Shown piece by piece: positions 28,305 to 38,642 of a stretch of 64,000 nucleotides of DNA. The notes under the pieces were generated by a model. It saw only the letters and a program-made list of their open reading frames with translations. It was not told where the DNA came from and made no database searches. The stretch is from positions 186,001 through 250,000 of the forward strand of contig JALLLS010000039.1 of the NCBI GenBank assembly GCA_025094145.1. Reading direction: 5' to 3'. The position numbers and the translations under genes are program-made. The stretch is from Spinellus fusiger (taxonomy: Eukaryota; Mucoromycota; Mucoromycetes; Mucorales; Phycomycetaceae). Positions within the stretch are counted from its first letter, which is position 1. Every line of letters begins with the position of its first letter.

Positions 28305-30075
28305 TTAGCGGCCGGCCGGTGGGGTTGATCCTTGGGGAATGCACAGAGTAATTTGGTTGCAGAGTTCTTGCGCTGCCAAGGCATCTCTCACCTAATAATA
28401 ATAATAATAATAATAATAGCAGTAGCAGTAGCATTAATAACAATAATATCGAAAAGGAGGAGGGAAATGAGACACTCCACAAGAACAACAGACTCACCTT
28501 GAGGGCATAATTCACAAGCACAGGCTCTACATTTCCACTTTCATGTGTTCCCGCCTCAAATCCAGCAAAACGCACAAACTTATCCTGCATAATAAACACC
28601 TTCATTCCCGGGAACAGGGCCAAATTCAATATCACCCTATACACAGAATCCGTTCGCATCACAAGGCGTGTCTGTAGCTGTTCTTGATAGGTGTTGTTTC
28701 TGTTGATATGCAGTGTGCCCGTGCCACGCTCTTTCCAATTGTTGGAAACCGTGTCTAGTGCAAGAAGCTTGGCCTTGGTTTGGTAGACTGTCTTTTCATC
28801 CTCTTCTCCTGTTTTAACTGACCTGGAGATCAATGGACTGTGCTTGACTCTTCCATGTTGGTGCTGTTGATCTTACCTTGTGTTGGTTTGGCAATGGGCA
28901 CCTTGGGTTTTCCAGACTCCCCAAAAGTAGAGCCACCAGTGCTCAGTGCATTGGAGAAATCTGTACTCTCTTCCTCCTCCTCTTCCTCCTCCTCGGGATC
29001 CTCTCGTCCAACAGAATCCTTCTTATCATTGAATGCTGATAATGCATTGCTATTGTGACTGGCTGCTGCCAATGCAAAGGGAGAGGCAGATGCCTTTGCA
29101 AAAGATCCAAAACTGGGTGCTGTTTTGACAGGTACAGAGGCGTTTTCTATGGCAGTACTAGAAGAGGAGAATCCAAAGACAGGCACACTGGTGGCGCCAA
29201 AAGAAGTCTAAGCGTGTTCATTCTTAGCTATTACTTGTCCCGACTTACTTTCTGAGGAACAGGTGCAGTTTGGTGAGCAGCAGCCCATCCCTTGCTACCA
29301 AAGCCAGAAGAAGCACCAAATGTGTATTTTGGTTTTCCAGTTGTTTCTGGTGTTGTCTTTGTGGTGGGGTTTTCCTTTTCATTGTCTTGTTCAAACTCAC
29401 TCCAGTCGTCGGCATCCCCTTTACCACCAAACAGAGCCATGACTTTTGAGATGTGCTCTGGGTTGTTGTTCATTAGGACAGTGTCGGTGGTGGTGGTGGT
29501 GGTGGTATTCTGTTGAGCACCTTGTATTGCACTCTCATTCAACGTACATTTCTCATCAGACGGTAGACTAGACACAGTAGCATTCTTTTCAGGAGATCCC
29601 TCACTTTCTCTTTCTGCTGACTCTTCATCTTCTTCAATCAATGTCTTCATATGCTCATCTGTTTCTATAGAGCCTGGTGTGGAGGGTGTGTGGAAAGGAG
29701 AGCCTGTGCTGTCTGAGGTTGACATCTCCTTTAGGTTGTGACGTAGGGTGGTGACAGAAGCTCCAGGAATATCATCGCGTTTACTAGCATACACTCCATG
29801 AATAATCTGTCTAGAGAAAAGAGGTGGTCCCTAGCACCAAGGACTCACCCTCTTGTCTTTTCTTGACTGTGCACGGTAACTTACGTCTTTTTGGGTACAG
29901 AGACTGGGAGAGATTTCTCTTCTGTCTATCAAAAAGAAAGAGGCACAGAAATTGTATCAGTACTGCAGTTAAAGGTGTATTCTTTCTTTCTTTCTTTCTC
30001 CATCTAAAGGACTACCTCAACCACAGTGGGATTTGGCTCTACAGACTGAGCGCGCTCTCTCTTTTTGTTGGTCAT
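28305..30075 (-). CDS. Ran-binding protein, RanBP3/Yrb2/Hba1-like
   Basis: Six exons (30075-30016, 29925-29885, 29810-29249, 29207-28877, 28817-28498, 28391-28305) give about 466 residues. The N-terminus begins MTNKKRERA, a nuclear-localisation-like patch. The middle is Ser/Thr/acidic rich with scattered FG-type elements (TFGASSGFGSKGW, PVFGFSS, PSFGSF). The C-terminal RanBD1 domain is clear: VKTGEEDEKTVYQTKAKL, WKERGTGTLHIN, QTRLVMRTDSVYRVILN and VRDALAAQELCNQ. Domain order matches RanBP3 in animals and Yrb2/Hba1 in yeasts, which assist CRM1-dependent nuclear export by binding Ran-GTP. A tiny upstream frame (ATG ATG CCA TGA) overlaps the start and might dampen translation. Confidence 0.88.
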
Positions 30076-31275
30076 GGCATCATCTAAAGAAAAACAGGCT
30101 GAGTGAGTCTTATGGCTGCTGTTTTGTTTTTTTTTGTCTCTTTTTTTCTTCTTTTTTAAGGGAGAGTGTAGACTACTTTTAGATTAGGCATTTCTTATTG
30201 TTTTTTACCTAGATCATGAATAGACGCAGTTGGGGATGACATTATTGAATCAGAAACAAGACAACTGCACTATGGCTTGAAAACTTGGGAGACTGGCAAA
30301 TAAAAATAAGTAAACAGCGTCGAGATATCGGAGAATGAATTATACAAACAGTTGGGATAAAGACAAAATATCCTTTGAGAATGGAGAATAAGAATAAGAA
30401 TAAGAATAAGAATAAGAAATATATTCTCTCTGTTTGTCTCTATCTATTGAATTAATATGATCTCTTTTATTAATATTAGAAAAGGTGTAAATCACCAAAA
30501 TTAATATTGGGCAGTATGTGTCTATTCTATAGAAGGGTGGAGTGTGCTGAAAATAGAGTGGTCTACCCCCTTGTAGCCTAAAGACTCCCTAGTGTTTTAG
30601 TTTTTTTTTCTTACCACACATAGAGGATCAACAGTAAAAGCAGGGTATTTTTTTGATATTTATGTATTTATGTATAATAACCATTCGAATAGATATAAAA
30701 CATGGACAATAAAAGAGTATACAATTAAATGTAAAAGTAACCCTATCTATTTAAAGAAGAAAAAAGATACATTTATTATACCAAAACACACTCCTTTGCC
30801 TCTATTATTTGAACAGGTTAAACAATTGCATTCTATAGTTATAGAGTGAGGGAAGAGTGAATATGTATTTCTGTTGCCTAAGAAAATAGAGGGTATAGGA
30901 AAGAGATTGTACCTTTTGTTAGTTCTAGTGAATCTTCAAAGACAATACACTATACTATACTATACTATTGATTCAAAGCAGCACTAATGTACACACACAC
31001 ACACACACACACTACGACAGAGGCATCCATAGTGTTCAGATACGAAACAGAGAAAAAGAAAAAAGAAGCTGAGAAGTGTATAGAAACATTACCTACACTA
31101 TAGCAGTCTACAAGGATAATTCTCATTTTCTATACAAAAGATGCCTTGTGTAGACAATCCTACACATTGAATCTATCCTTAGCAGTCTGTTTACTTTTTA
31201 AAAAAGATATAAAACTTAGTATTCAGCAAACAATAAAAACTAAGTGTATCTATCCCATTTACATTGTCTTTAGTA
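30076..31275. other. Intergenic AT-rich stretch
   Basis: It includes short tandem repeats (AATAAG at 30386-30418, ACTAT near 30948-30966, CA at 30991-31012). No exon was recognised. The part next to 30075 should hold the promoter of the Ran-binding gene. Confidence 0.5.
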
Positions 31276-31709
31276 TTGGCTGATAGATTAGCACATTCTC
31301 CTATGGCTGTGGACATGGGCAAGAAGGCTTATGAGTTAGTATGGATCAAAGACTACTCCAAGTATACAGTTACAGATTAGGCAATGGGTCTCTTGATGCA
31401 TGGAGAATGGTTGGCTATTAAGGTGGGTGGGCTGCTTATATGTAAGCATACATTACTGTTCCTGTTTCTCTACCAATTAGATCCGCTACAAGTAAGCATG
31501 CTGACACATCCACATCAGTAAGCATAACACCATACTTTGATTGGCTTACCAATTCAGGTCAATTATCTACTTAGTCCTCCCAAGTCAACTTACATACCAA
31601 AAGAGAGAGGTGCGTATAAGGAATTTGTTACACTGATCAGTGATAGTTGTACTGTGATTTGTTGGAGTGCTAAATACTATTTCTTCGTTCAAGAGTACAC
31701 ACAGTGAAT
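31276..31709 (+). pseudogene. Remnant of a spliced protein gene of unknown family
   Basis: After an acceptor (GTCTTTAG) comes coding-like sequence starting LADRLAHSPMAVDMGKKAYE. It is interrupted by an in-frame TAG at 31378-31380 within YTVTD-stop-AMGLLMHGEWLAI; a CAG codon there would keep it open. Well-formed introns follow: a donor at the GTGGGT near 31421, an acceptor TTAG at 31479-31482, a short exon, a donor GTAAGC, and an acceptor CAG near 31558. The last segment contains NYLLSPPKSTYIPKERGAYK and ends with TGA near 31709. No 5' exon with a start codon was found. I do not recognise the family. The nonsense codon and missing start suggest decay. Confidence 0.45.
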
Positions 31710-33084
31710 ACCACTCGTATCACTTGTTTAGTACTATTTTGGTATTTCGATAATACTGACTTAAGAAATCATACAGCCACTCAGCCTGCTCACTATGACT
31801 ATCTATGACGATGACGATGACGATGGTTAAGCTATCTATCCATTTCTTTATTTTTATAGAGAGGCTGGTACATCTCACATAGAATCTAATAGATATGGCA
31901 ATGTTAGACAGGTATTCTCCTTCTATTCATTGAGTAAAAGAGTAGAACAAAACAAGTGGAGTAATAATAGCCTACAAGCTTAGAACATATAACTAAAATA
32001 AAGATAGAATAGGCTATTATGGCGCCTACTCCCTTGTTAAGATTCTATTACTATCTAAACCCCCCCAAAGCATGAAACTGTGTAGTAGAATAGACAAGAA
32101 TAGATAGATATAGCCTATTCAATAACCTTTGGAGTGATAATCTGTATCTATTATTTTATAGAGTATGTTTTATTATTATTAGCACACACAAGATGATCTT
32201 GCCATTGGTTATAACACAACATAAACATAAACATAAAAAAGGGCTCAAAAGAACACCATTCTCTCTTTCAGCTGTCCTTACAACAGATAGATACTCTGCC
32301 TACGAAATGCATAATGAATCTATTACTCTTGTTGGCTAAATTGGCAATAATACATTCTTGTCCTAAGCAAGTATAGACAATTTGAAGTCAAAATCTGAGT
32401 AGCATTGCTTTTATTATTTACAGTACAGGGATGGGTCTAATGGCCTGCCTGTTTTCCTTTTGACAAATAAGAGGCTCAAGACTACTCTTTATTGCCTTTT
32501 GGATATGATCTCATAAATAGTAGTCAAATGAATAGAAACTATTTACCTATTACTTTCTTGATTAATATTTATATACATGAAAATCATTCTTATTGTAGAC
32601 TGTAGACTGGAGACTGGAGACTGTAAATTCTACATTCAAAATTGAATATCTCAAGGCATTCTAAGAAAGGAAATTGCTCTTGCCTAATATCCCCTCCGCT
32701 TCTAGGAATGGGCGATCTATTGAACTCAGTGTCTCCGATTGACGTCGAGTAATGAAAAACATTTACCCATAGTTGGTATACATATGACTTACTATCACAC
32801 TAATATTACCTTTTATATCTATCATCCGACTCTTGGGGTTATACTGTGGGATCAAGTGAGATCATGTTTAGTAAGCTAAGAATACTTGATAGGGATTGGT
32901 TTATTTTTTCAAAAATAAGTTATGACCTGTCATTCAAACACAGATTGAAAATACATCAAGACAGCATAATTACCAACATTTGCTTTTTTTTTTTTAATAT
33001 ATATATCTTTCTCTTCTTTATTGTTTTTTTTTCTATTAGAAGAATTGAATCTCCCTACTCTCTAGATATATAAGAACAATAGCT
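31710..33084. other. Intergenic AT-rich stretch
   Basis: No coding exon was recognised. It has a short GATGACGATGACGATG tandem near 31808-31824, a C-run near 32061 and T-runs shortly before the next gene. The last few hundred bases should be the promoter of the peroxidase gene. Confidence 0.5.
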
Positions 33085-34697
33085 ATGTTTTCAAGACAAT
33101 TAAATCAAAGAATTCGCTCGAAATTAACCACAAGAGCTTTGCTGCCTGTCACTGGTATTTCTGCTGCTGCATCTGTACAACCCGTCTTTCGTGCTGCTCC
33201 ACTTCTAAGCCGTGGCTATGCTAGTGAAGCTGCACCCAAGAAGGGCTCTAGCAACTTGTTTTTGACTTTGGGTAATCTATTCTTTAAGTTTATTTCTTTT
33301 TTTCTATAGATAAACACACTACATTACGAAGTATTAACTGTATTCTTCTCTTCTTTCATTCTTCTAGGATTGGCCTCTCTTGGTGGTGTGGCTGGATATT
33401 ATTATCACACTTCTAACCAGGTGGCCGTGAAAAAGACACTTGGGGAAGAGAAAAAGAAACCTATTGACTATGTTCAGATCTACAAGGATATAGCTGACAT
33501 TCTAGATGATTCTGAGTAAGTAATAGAAATCCACGCTATAAACTAAGTCTTTTAAGAGATGCACTAACATGAAAATTCTATTCTATTCTATTCTTTTTCT
33601 TTCTCTCTTTTTCTAGCTATGATGATGGTTCTTATGGTCCTGTTTTTTTCCGTCTTGCTTGGCATTCCTCAGGAACTTATGACAAGGTCACCAAAACAGG
33701 TGGAAGCAACGGTGCAACCATGCGTAAGTGGAAAACAAGAGAAACATTAGAGCGTGTAGATGGATCCTACACTATCGCTACTTCAGAGATATGTGGTTGC
33801 TTACCCATAAATGCAATGGCTTGCTTGACTATTTATTAGGCTTTAGTCCCGAGTCCAACCATGGGGCTAACAATGGCTTGGACATTGCTCGTAATCTCTT
33901 GGAGAAGATTCATGCAAAGCATCCTGATATCAGCTATGGTGACTTGTGGACACTCGCTGCAGTGTGTTCTATTCAGGAAATGGTACGTTTGACCTTTAAT
34001 CAGAATATACATATATATATAAAAGGGCAATACAAAGAGTATACAAGACTCATTCATGGACACTTTTGTTGATTTATACAGGGAGGCCCTACTATCCCAT
34101 GGAGAGCAGGGCGTGAGGATGCCCTCTCAGCACAAAGCTGTACACCCGAGGGTCGTCTTCCTGATGGCAGCAAGAAAGAAGACCATATCCGTGATATCTT
34201 TTATCGAATGGTAAACAAATCAACATGAACTTCTACTCGCTCTTTTGAATGGTGGGTGTAGACAGTATGTGCTTACAGTATGCATGTATATATTCTAGGG
34301 CTTTAATGACAAAGAGATTGTAGCCTTGGTCGGTGGTGGACATACTGTGGGTAGATGTCATGCTGAGCGTAGTGGATTCGAAGGCCCATGGAATGAGTCT
34401 CCAACTCTCTTCAACAATGAATATTTCAAGGCATTGGTTGAGCGTGAATGGGTGAAGAAGAATTTGGCAAATGGTGGCTGGCAGTGGGTTGCTAAGGAGA
34501 ACCCCGATGTCATGATGCTGCCCGCAGAATTCAGTATGTTTATTGACAAGGAGTTCAAAAAATACTTTTTGATCTATGCCAAGGACGAAGAAAAGTTCTT
34601 TGAAGATTTCAAGGATGCCTTTAAGAAGCTTATTGAACTTGGTGTTCCATTTGATGGCACTGAGAAGGAATATAAGTTCAAGACACTCAATGTATAA
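33085..34697 (+). CDS. CCP1: Cytochrome c peroxidase, mitochondrial
   Basis: Six exons (33085-33271, 33368-33515, 33617-33723, 33840-33982, 34082-34210, 34299-34697) give about 370 residues. A basic, Ser/Arg-rich presequence and a glycine/tyrosine-rich hydrophobic stretch ([13 protein letters not shown]) fit mitochondrial import with an intermembrane-space sorting signal. The class I haem peroxidase core is intact: the distal pocket [13 protein letters not shown] holds catalytic Arg, Trp and His, and the proximal block is [13 protein letters not shown]. The tryptophan that carries the radical in yeast CCP aligns with WQW. The aspartate that hydrogen-bonds the proximal His in yeast (LPTDY) aligns with Glu here (LPAEF). 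The enzyme reduces H2O2 with electrons from cytochrome c. AATAAA-type signals lie just downstream (34719-34727). Confidence 0.95.
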
Positions 34698-35020
34698 ATA
34701 CCGCATGTAAATATTATAAATAAATAAAAACATCAGGTATTAAACTTGAACACTTTATATACGTATATATATCATGAATGGATCCTTTGACTCTATAGAA
34801 TGTATACCTTTATAGATTTATCTTAATACTAAATGTTTTATACAATCTACAGTCTTGGATTTCTTTCTAAAGCAATAAGAATGGGTTAATTGTTCTGAAA
34901 TGATTCGAGTAAAAGATTTCCGTTGCTTGTCACTCACTAGTCTTTACAGAATATGCTTCATTATGAACAGATATTCTACTCTAATATATTAAGAGGTAGA
35001 TGTTTATTGTTTTTATTATC

Positions 35021-35120
35021 ATTGTTATTACTGTTTATTATTGTTATTACTGTTTATTATTGTTATTACTGTTTATTATTGTTATTACTGTTTATTATTG
35101 TTATTACTGTTTATTATTAT
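35021..35120. repeat. 19-bp tandem repeat array
   Basis: About five copies of a 19-base unit (ATTGTTATTACTGTTTATT) start at 35021, 35040, 35059, 35078 and 35097. Copies are adjacent without spacers, so this is a minisatellite and not a CRISPR-like array. Confidence 0.9.
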
Positions 35121-35195
35121 GCTTTTATTGACTAGTTTACTGATCTGGCCATCCAAATATACTAAGAAATACTCCTATGGGATTGTGATATGAGG

Positions 35196-35238
35196 TTAGT
35201 TTTCTTTTTCTTTTTCTTTTTCTTTTTCTTTTTCTTTA
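35196..35238. repeat. (TTTTTC)n tandem repeat
   Basis: About seven copies of a six-base unit. A simple microsatellite in intergenic sequence. Confidence 0.9.
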
Positions 35239-36096
35239 CTATTAATAAGGAGAAGAATAGAAAGAAAGGCAATTTGCTCACATCTACAATGAAGAATATA
35301 GCAGTGTCTAAACACTAGCTGTGGGGGCAGTCATTGGCACACCCATCAAAACAGGCTACAGACTCATATAGACCTAAATAAGGAGTATTCCGTAAAAGAT
35401 ATTAACCCTCCTTGTTCCACAATTCAATAGACCTCGAACTCCAAAAGTAGGACAAGACTAATGCACACAATTACCAAGTATAATAGATAACTGCATTCTA
35501 CCCCTCTACATCGGATATCTGCAGTGGCTTCAATCAGATCCCCCCCCCTTCTATTAAAAGACACCATACATCGAAACTGTCATGTTGATGATGTATATTT
35601 AACTAAGTAACACGCTATAGTGTTGATTCATTTGTTATCTTTAGAAAGAGAAATCATTTAAATATCTAATTAAAATGTGTACAGCCTTCTCTTGGAATAA
35701 CTACACTGATGTCTCTATTGGCTATCACTACAAAGTAATCTTCCGGGATTTCATTTGACTTTATCAGATCAACGGATGTCCAAATAGATAAATAGATAGA
35801 CAGATAGACAGAGACATCAATACAAAATCATCCCCGATAGCCTATAAGGGATGGGATAAAGCTTAATAGCAGGAGAAATGGAATGTTTTCATGTGAAAAT
35901 CAGAGAATAATTGGCACAAGACAAGACATAAAATTAAACATTCGACTTTAACTGGTCAGTACAAGGAGATTTCTTTTATTGGCCAGTAAGTGGGTGTGAT
36001 GTCACAACGGAGTGAACATGAAATAACCTTTTGCCTGCTTCATTTGGAAACTCCTCTTTTCCTGTGTTATTGTTTTCTTTCTTTCTATTCACTGAA

Positions 36097-38356
36097 ATGC
36101 AACTCACATTAGACATCATTCAAGCGTTTTTGCTTGATCTTCCTTGGGTATCCCAGTGTGTTCTGGCTATTATCAGTGTTCTCTTGGTGGCCTTCTCACT
36201 TGCTCATACCATCAACTTTAACAATGTCGGAATCTGCACCACCCTCTTGGAAACACTATCGATTATCAAAAAGTGTCCACCTGATCTCGAACTTTATTTT
36301 TTACTACCACACTTATCCAACTATATAGAAAGAATAGCAGTAGACTATGGAAGCTTAATCTTCATGCGAGATTCTGCCTTGTGGTCTGGCTATTTGCTAT
36401 CTTTGGCTGGAATGCGCAACAATATAGATGTTCCCCAAACCAGACTTAATTTTCCAGACAGCAACACTCCTTTAAATATCATAAGCACTGACCACGATCC
36501 TCTCTTGTCTTGTGATAATAATATTGTCTGTTTATTGCGTGACAGCTCCATTACAACACAACCGAGTATTTCTGGTCTCGTCAACATCGGCAACTCTTGC
36601 TTTTTGAATTCTGTGCTACAGGTACATTGTAAATTCATAGGGATTTTGATGATAATAATAATAATAATAACTAATACATAACATGATTATTATAGGCATT
36701 TTCGTCCTTACCACAACTACAGACACATCTTGAGGCCATCACCCGATCATCTCGTGGAAAATCACTTCCAGTCACTCGTGCTCTTTTAAAAACACTTCGT
36801 CTTCTCACTCGTCCTATCTACAAAGCATCTTCATTAAAACCCACCGAGATTACTTCAGCACTTCAGTCTAAGAATTTATTAAACTGTGAACAGCAAGACG
36901 CAGAAGAGTTTTTTCAATTGATCTCGGGCCGTATTGATAAAGAACGTCAAGCAGTACAAGAGATGGAGGTGTTAGGAGGTGGACTAAAAGACATGCTCAG
37001 TACATCATTTTGGAAAAAAACAGTCACCGGGAAAAGAATCTATTCAACAACAAAACGATCTTTTACTAGTAATGAGAACACACAGTCCATTTCAATGGAA
37101 ACACCTTTTACAGGTCTCCTGGCCAGTCGATTGTCATGCATGCAGTGTGGTTATACAGTAAGATTTCTATACTTATCGTCTGTCATGAAGATTGTATTCT
37201 AATTGTATTGATAGGAAGCTGTGCGTCACTTTTCATTCAATAACATTCAACTCAGTTTACCTGAGAAGGTAGGTTACTATTATGACTATTCTATACAAAT
37301 ATACAGTGTATTGACCTGATACAGTGCACAACTACTTTAGAATCTTGTCTTGATCAATTCACAGCAATGGAATACCTCAGTGATGCTTCTTGTCGAAAAT
37401 GTTCACTTATCAATACACTTCATGAAATGTCAATGGAGAGTGAAAGCATTTACCAACAGCTGGCCTCAGACACTACTTCTGATAACGAAATGAAAACACG
37501 TGCAGAAACATTGGACACTATGAGAGCTCAAATCCAACAACGTTTAAATGCAAACATAGTCGACGATATCACTCAATTACCTTTGAGTTTCCCAGTCCCT
37601 CATCACACTGTGAGTCGTGCTTCTTCAAAACAAGTGATGATTGCCAAATCTCCCAAGATTCTGTGTCTACATATCAATCGATCCTCTTTCCATCCAAGCG
37701 GTACTATTTTGAAGAATCCATGTCATGTGAAGTTCCCAGAATATCTCTCTTTATCTCTTTACAGCACTAGTAATACGCTTCAGACTCAACCTCAACTGCC
37801 CATCTCTGCGTATGAAGAGGGTGATTATTCTTCCCCTCGTTATCGCTTGATGAGTATTATTGTACATTATGGAAGTCATCATAGTGGCCACTTTATTACG
37901 TATAAGCGACATATCACAGCTACTCAGTGCAACTGCGGTCAATGCAGCAAGCATTCATCCCAATCTCACCTCCAAGCACAACAAGGCTGGTACAAGGTGT
38001 CTGATGAATCAGTAGAACCTTGCTCAATCCAGACTGTTCTACAGGCTAACCCCTATATGCTGATGTATGAACAAGAGCACTTGCTAGTAGAGTCCTCTGT
38101 AAAAGCCACGCCTGCTGGAGAAGTGGAGCCTTCAATAGTAAATGATGACATCTGGCCTAACTTTTACAGCAACCCAACAAATGAACCCCCTTCTTCATTA
38201 GAAGCACTACGCATAGTCAATACTCTACTATCAGATGATCAGCACATGCATGATCAAGTCATAGTAGGCACTTCCAAAGAGCAGCGTCCCTTGAAAACTC
38301 CAAGTATCTCTTCACTGCATTGGAATATCACTGGAGCCAAAGTGATGGCTCATTAA
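36097..38356 (+). CDS. Membrane-anchored ubiquitin-specific protease (USP30/Ubp1-like)
   Basis: Four exons (36097-36621, 36696-37157, 37215-37268, 37325-38356) give about 690 residues from the first in-frame ATG. A hydrophobic N-terminal segment (CVLAIISVLLVAFSLAHTI) is a likely membrane anchor, as in Ubp1 and USP30. The Cys box is GLVNIGNSCFLNSVLQ with catalytic Cys, and QQDAEEFFQ follows. Two CxxC pairs (SCMQC, CRKC) fit the finger zinc site. The His box is HYGSHHSGHFITYKRH, then WYKVSDESV provides the third catalytic residue. The C-terminal ~90 residues look disordered. It removes ubiquitin from substrates; location on mitochondria, peroxisome or ER membrane is inferred from the anchor. 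The gene ends 290 bases before an inserted mobile element. Confidence 0.9.
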
Positions 38357-38642
38357 AAGCCTAGTAACGATCAAATAGGCTACTTTTTTTTCATCTCCTT
38401 CTTACTCATCTGTACCATTAGTTTTTTTTTCTTTGCATACAAGTATATATTTGTTGTAGAGACTGTGACTAAGTTAGATATACTCTATAGATCATACCAA
38501 TTCATGGCTCTCGAATATGTACACAGTCATCTACTTACTTTTCTCTTTAATAAATCCACATCATTGCGCATCTCTAGTGTTAAAATCCCGATAAACCAAA
38601 CATTGTCTATATTATTTATTATTTATTTGATAATAAGGGTGT

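Larger units (their letters stand above)
34698..36096. other. Intergenic stretch with tandem repeats
   Basis: Apart from the two tandem arrays listed separately nothing could be assigned. A C-run lies at 35541-35549. The part near 36000-36096 should be the promoter and leader of the ubiquitin protease gene. Confidence 0.5.

Noticed and set aside
35021..35120. Possible CRISPR-like array
   Set aside because: The 19-base units are directly adjacent with no unique spacers; this is a minisatellite in a eukaryotic genome.
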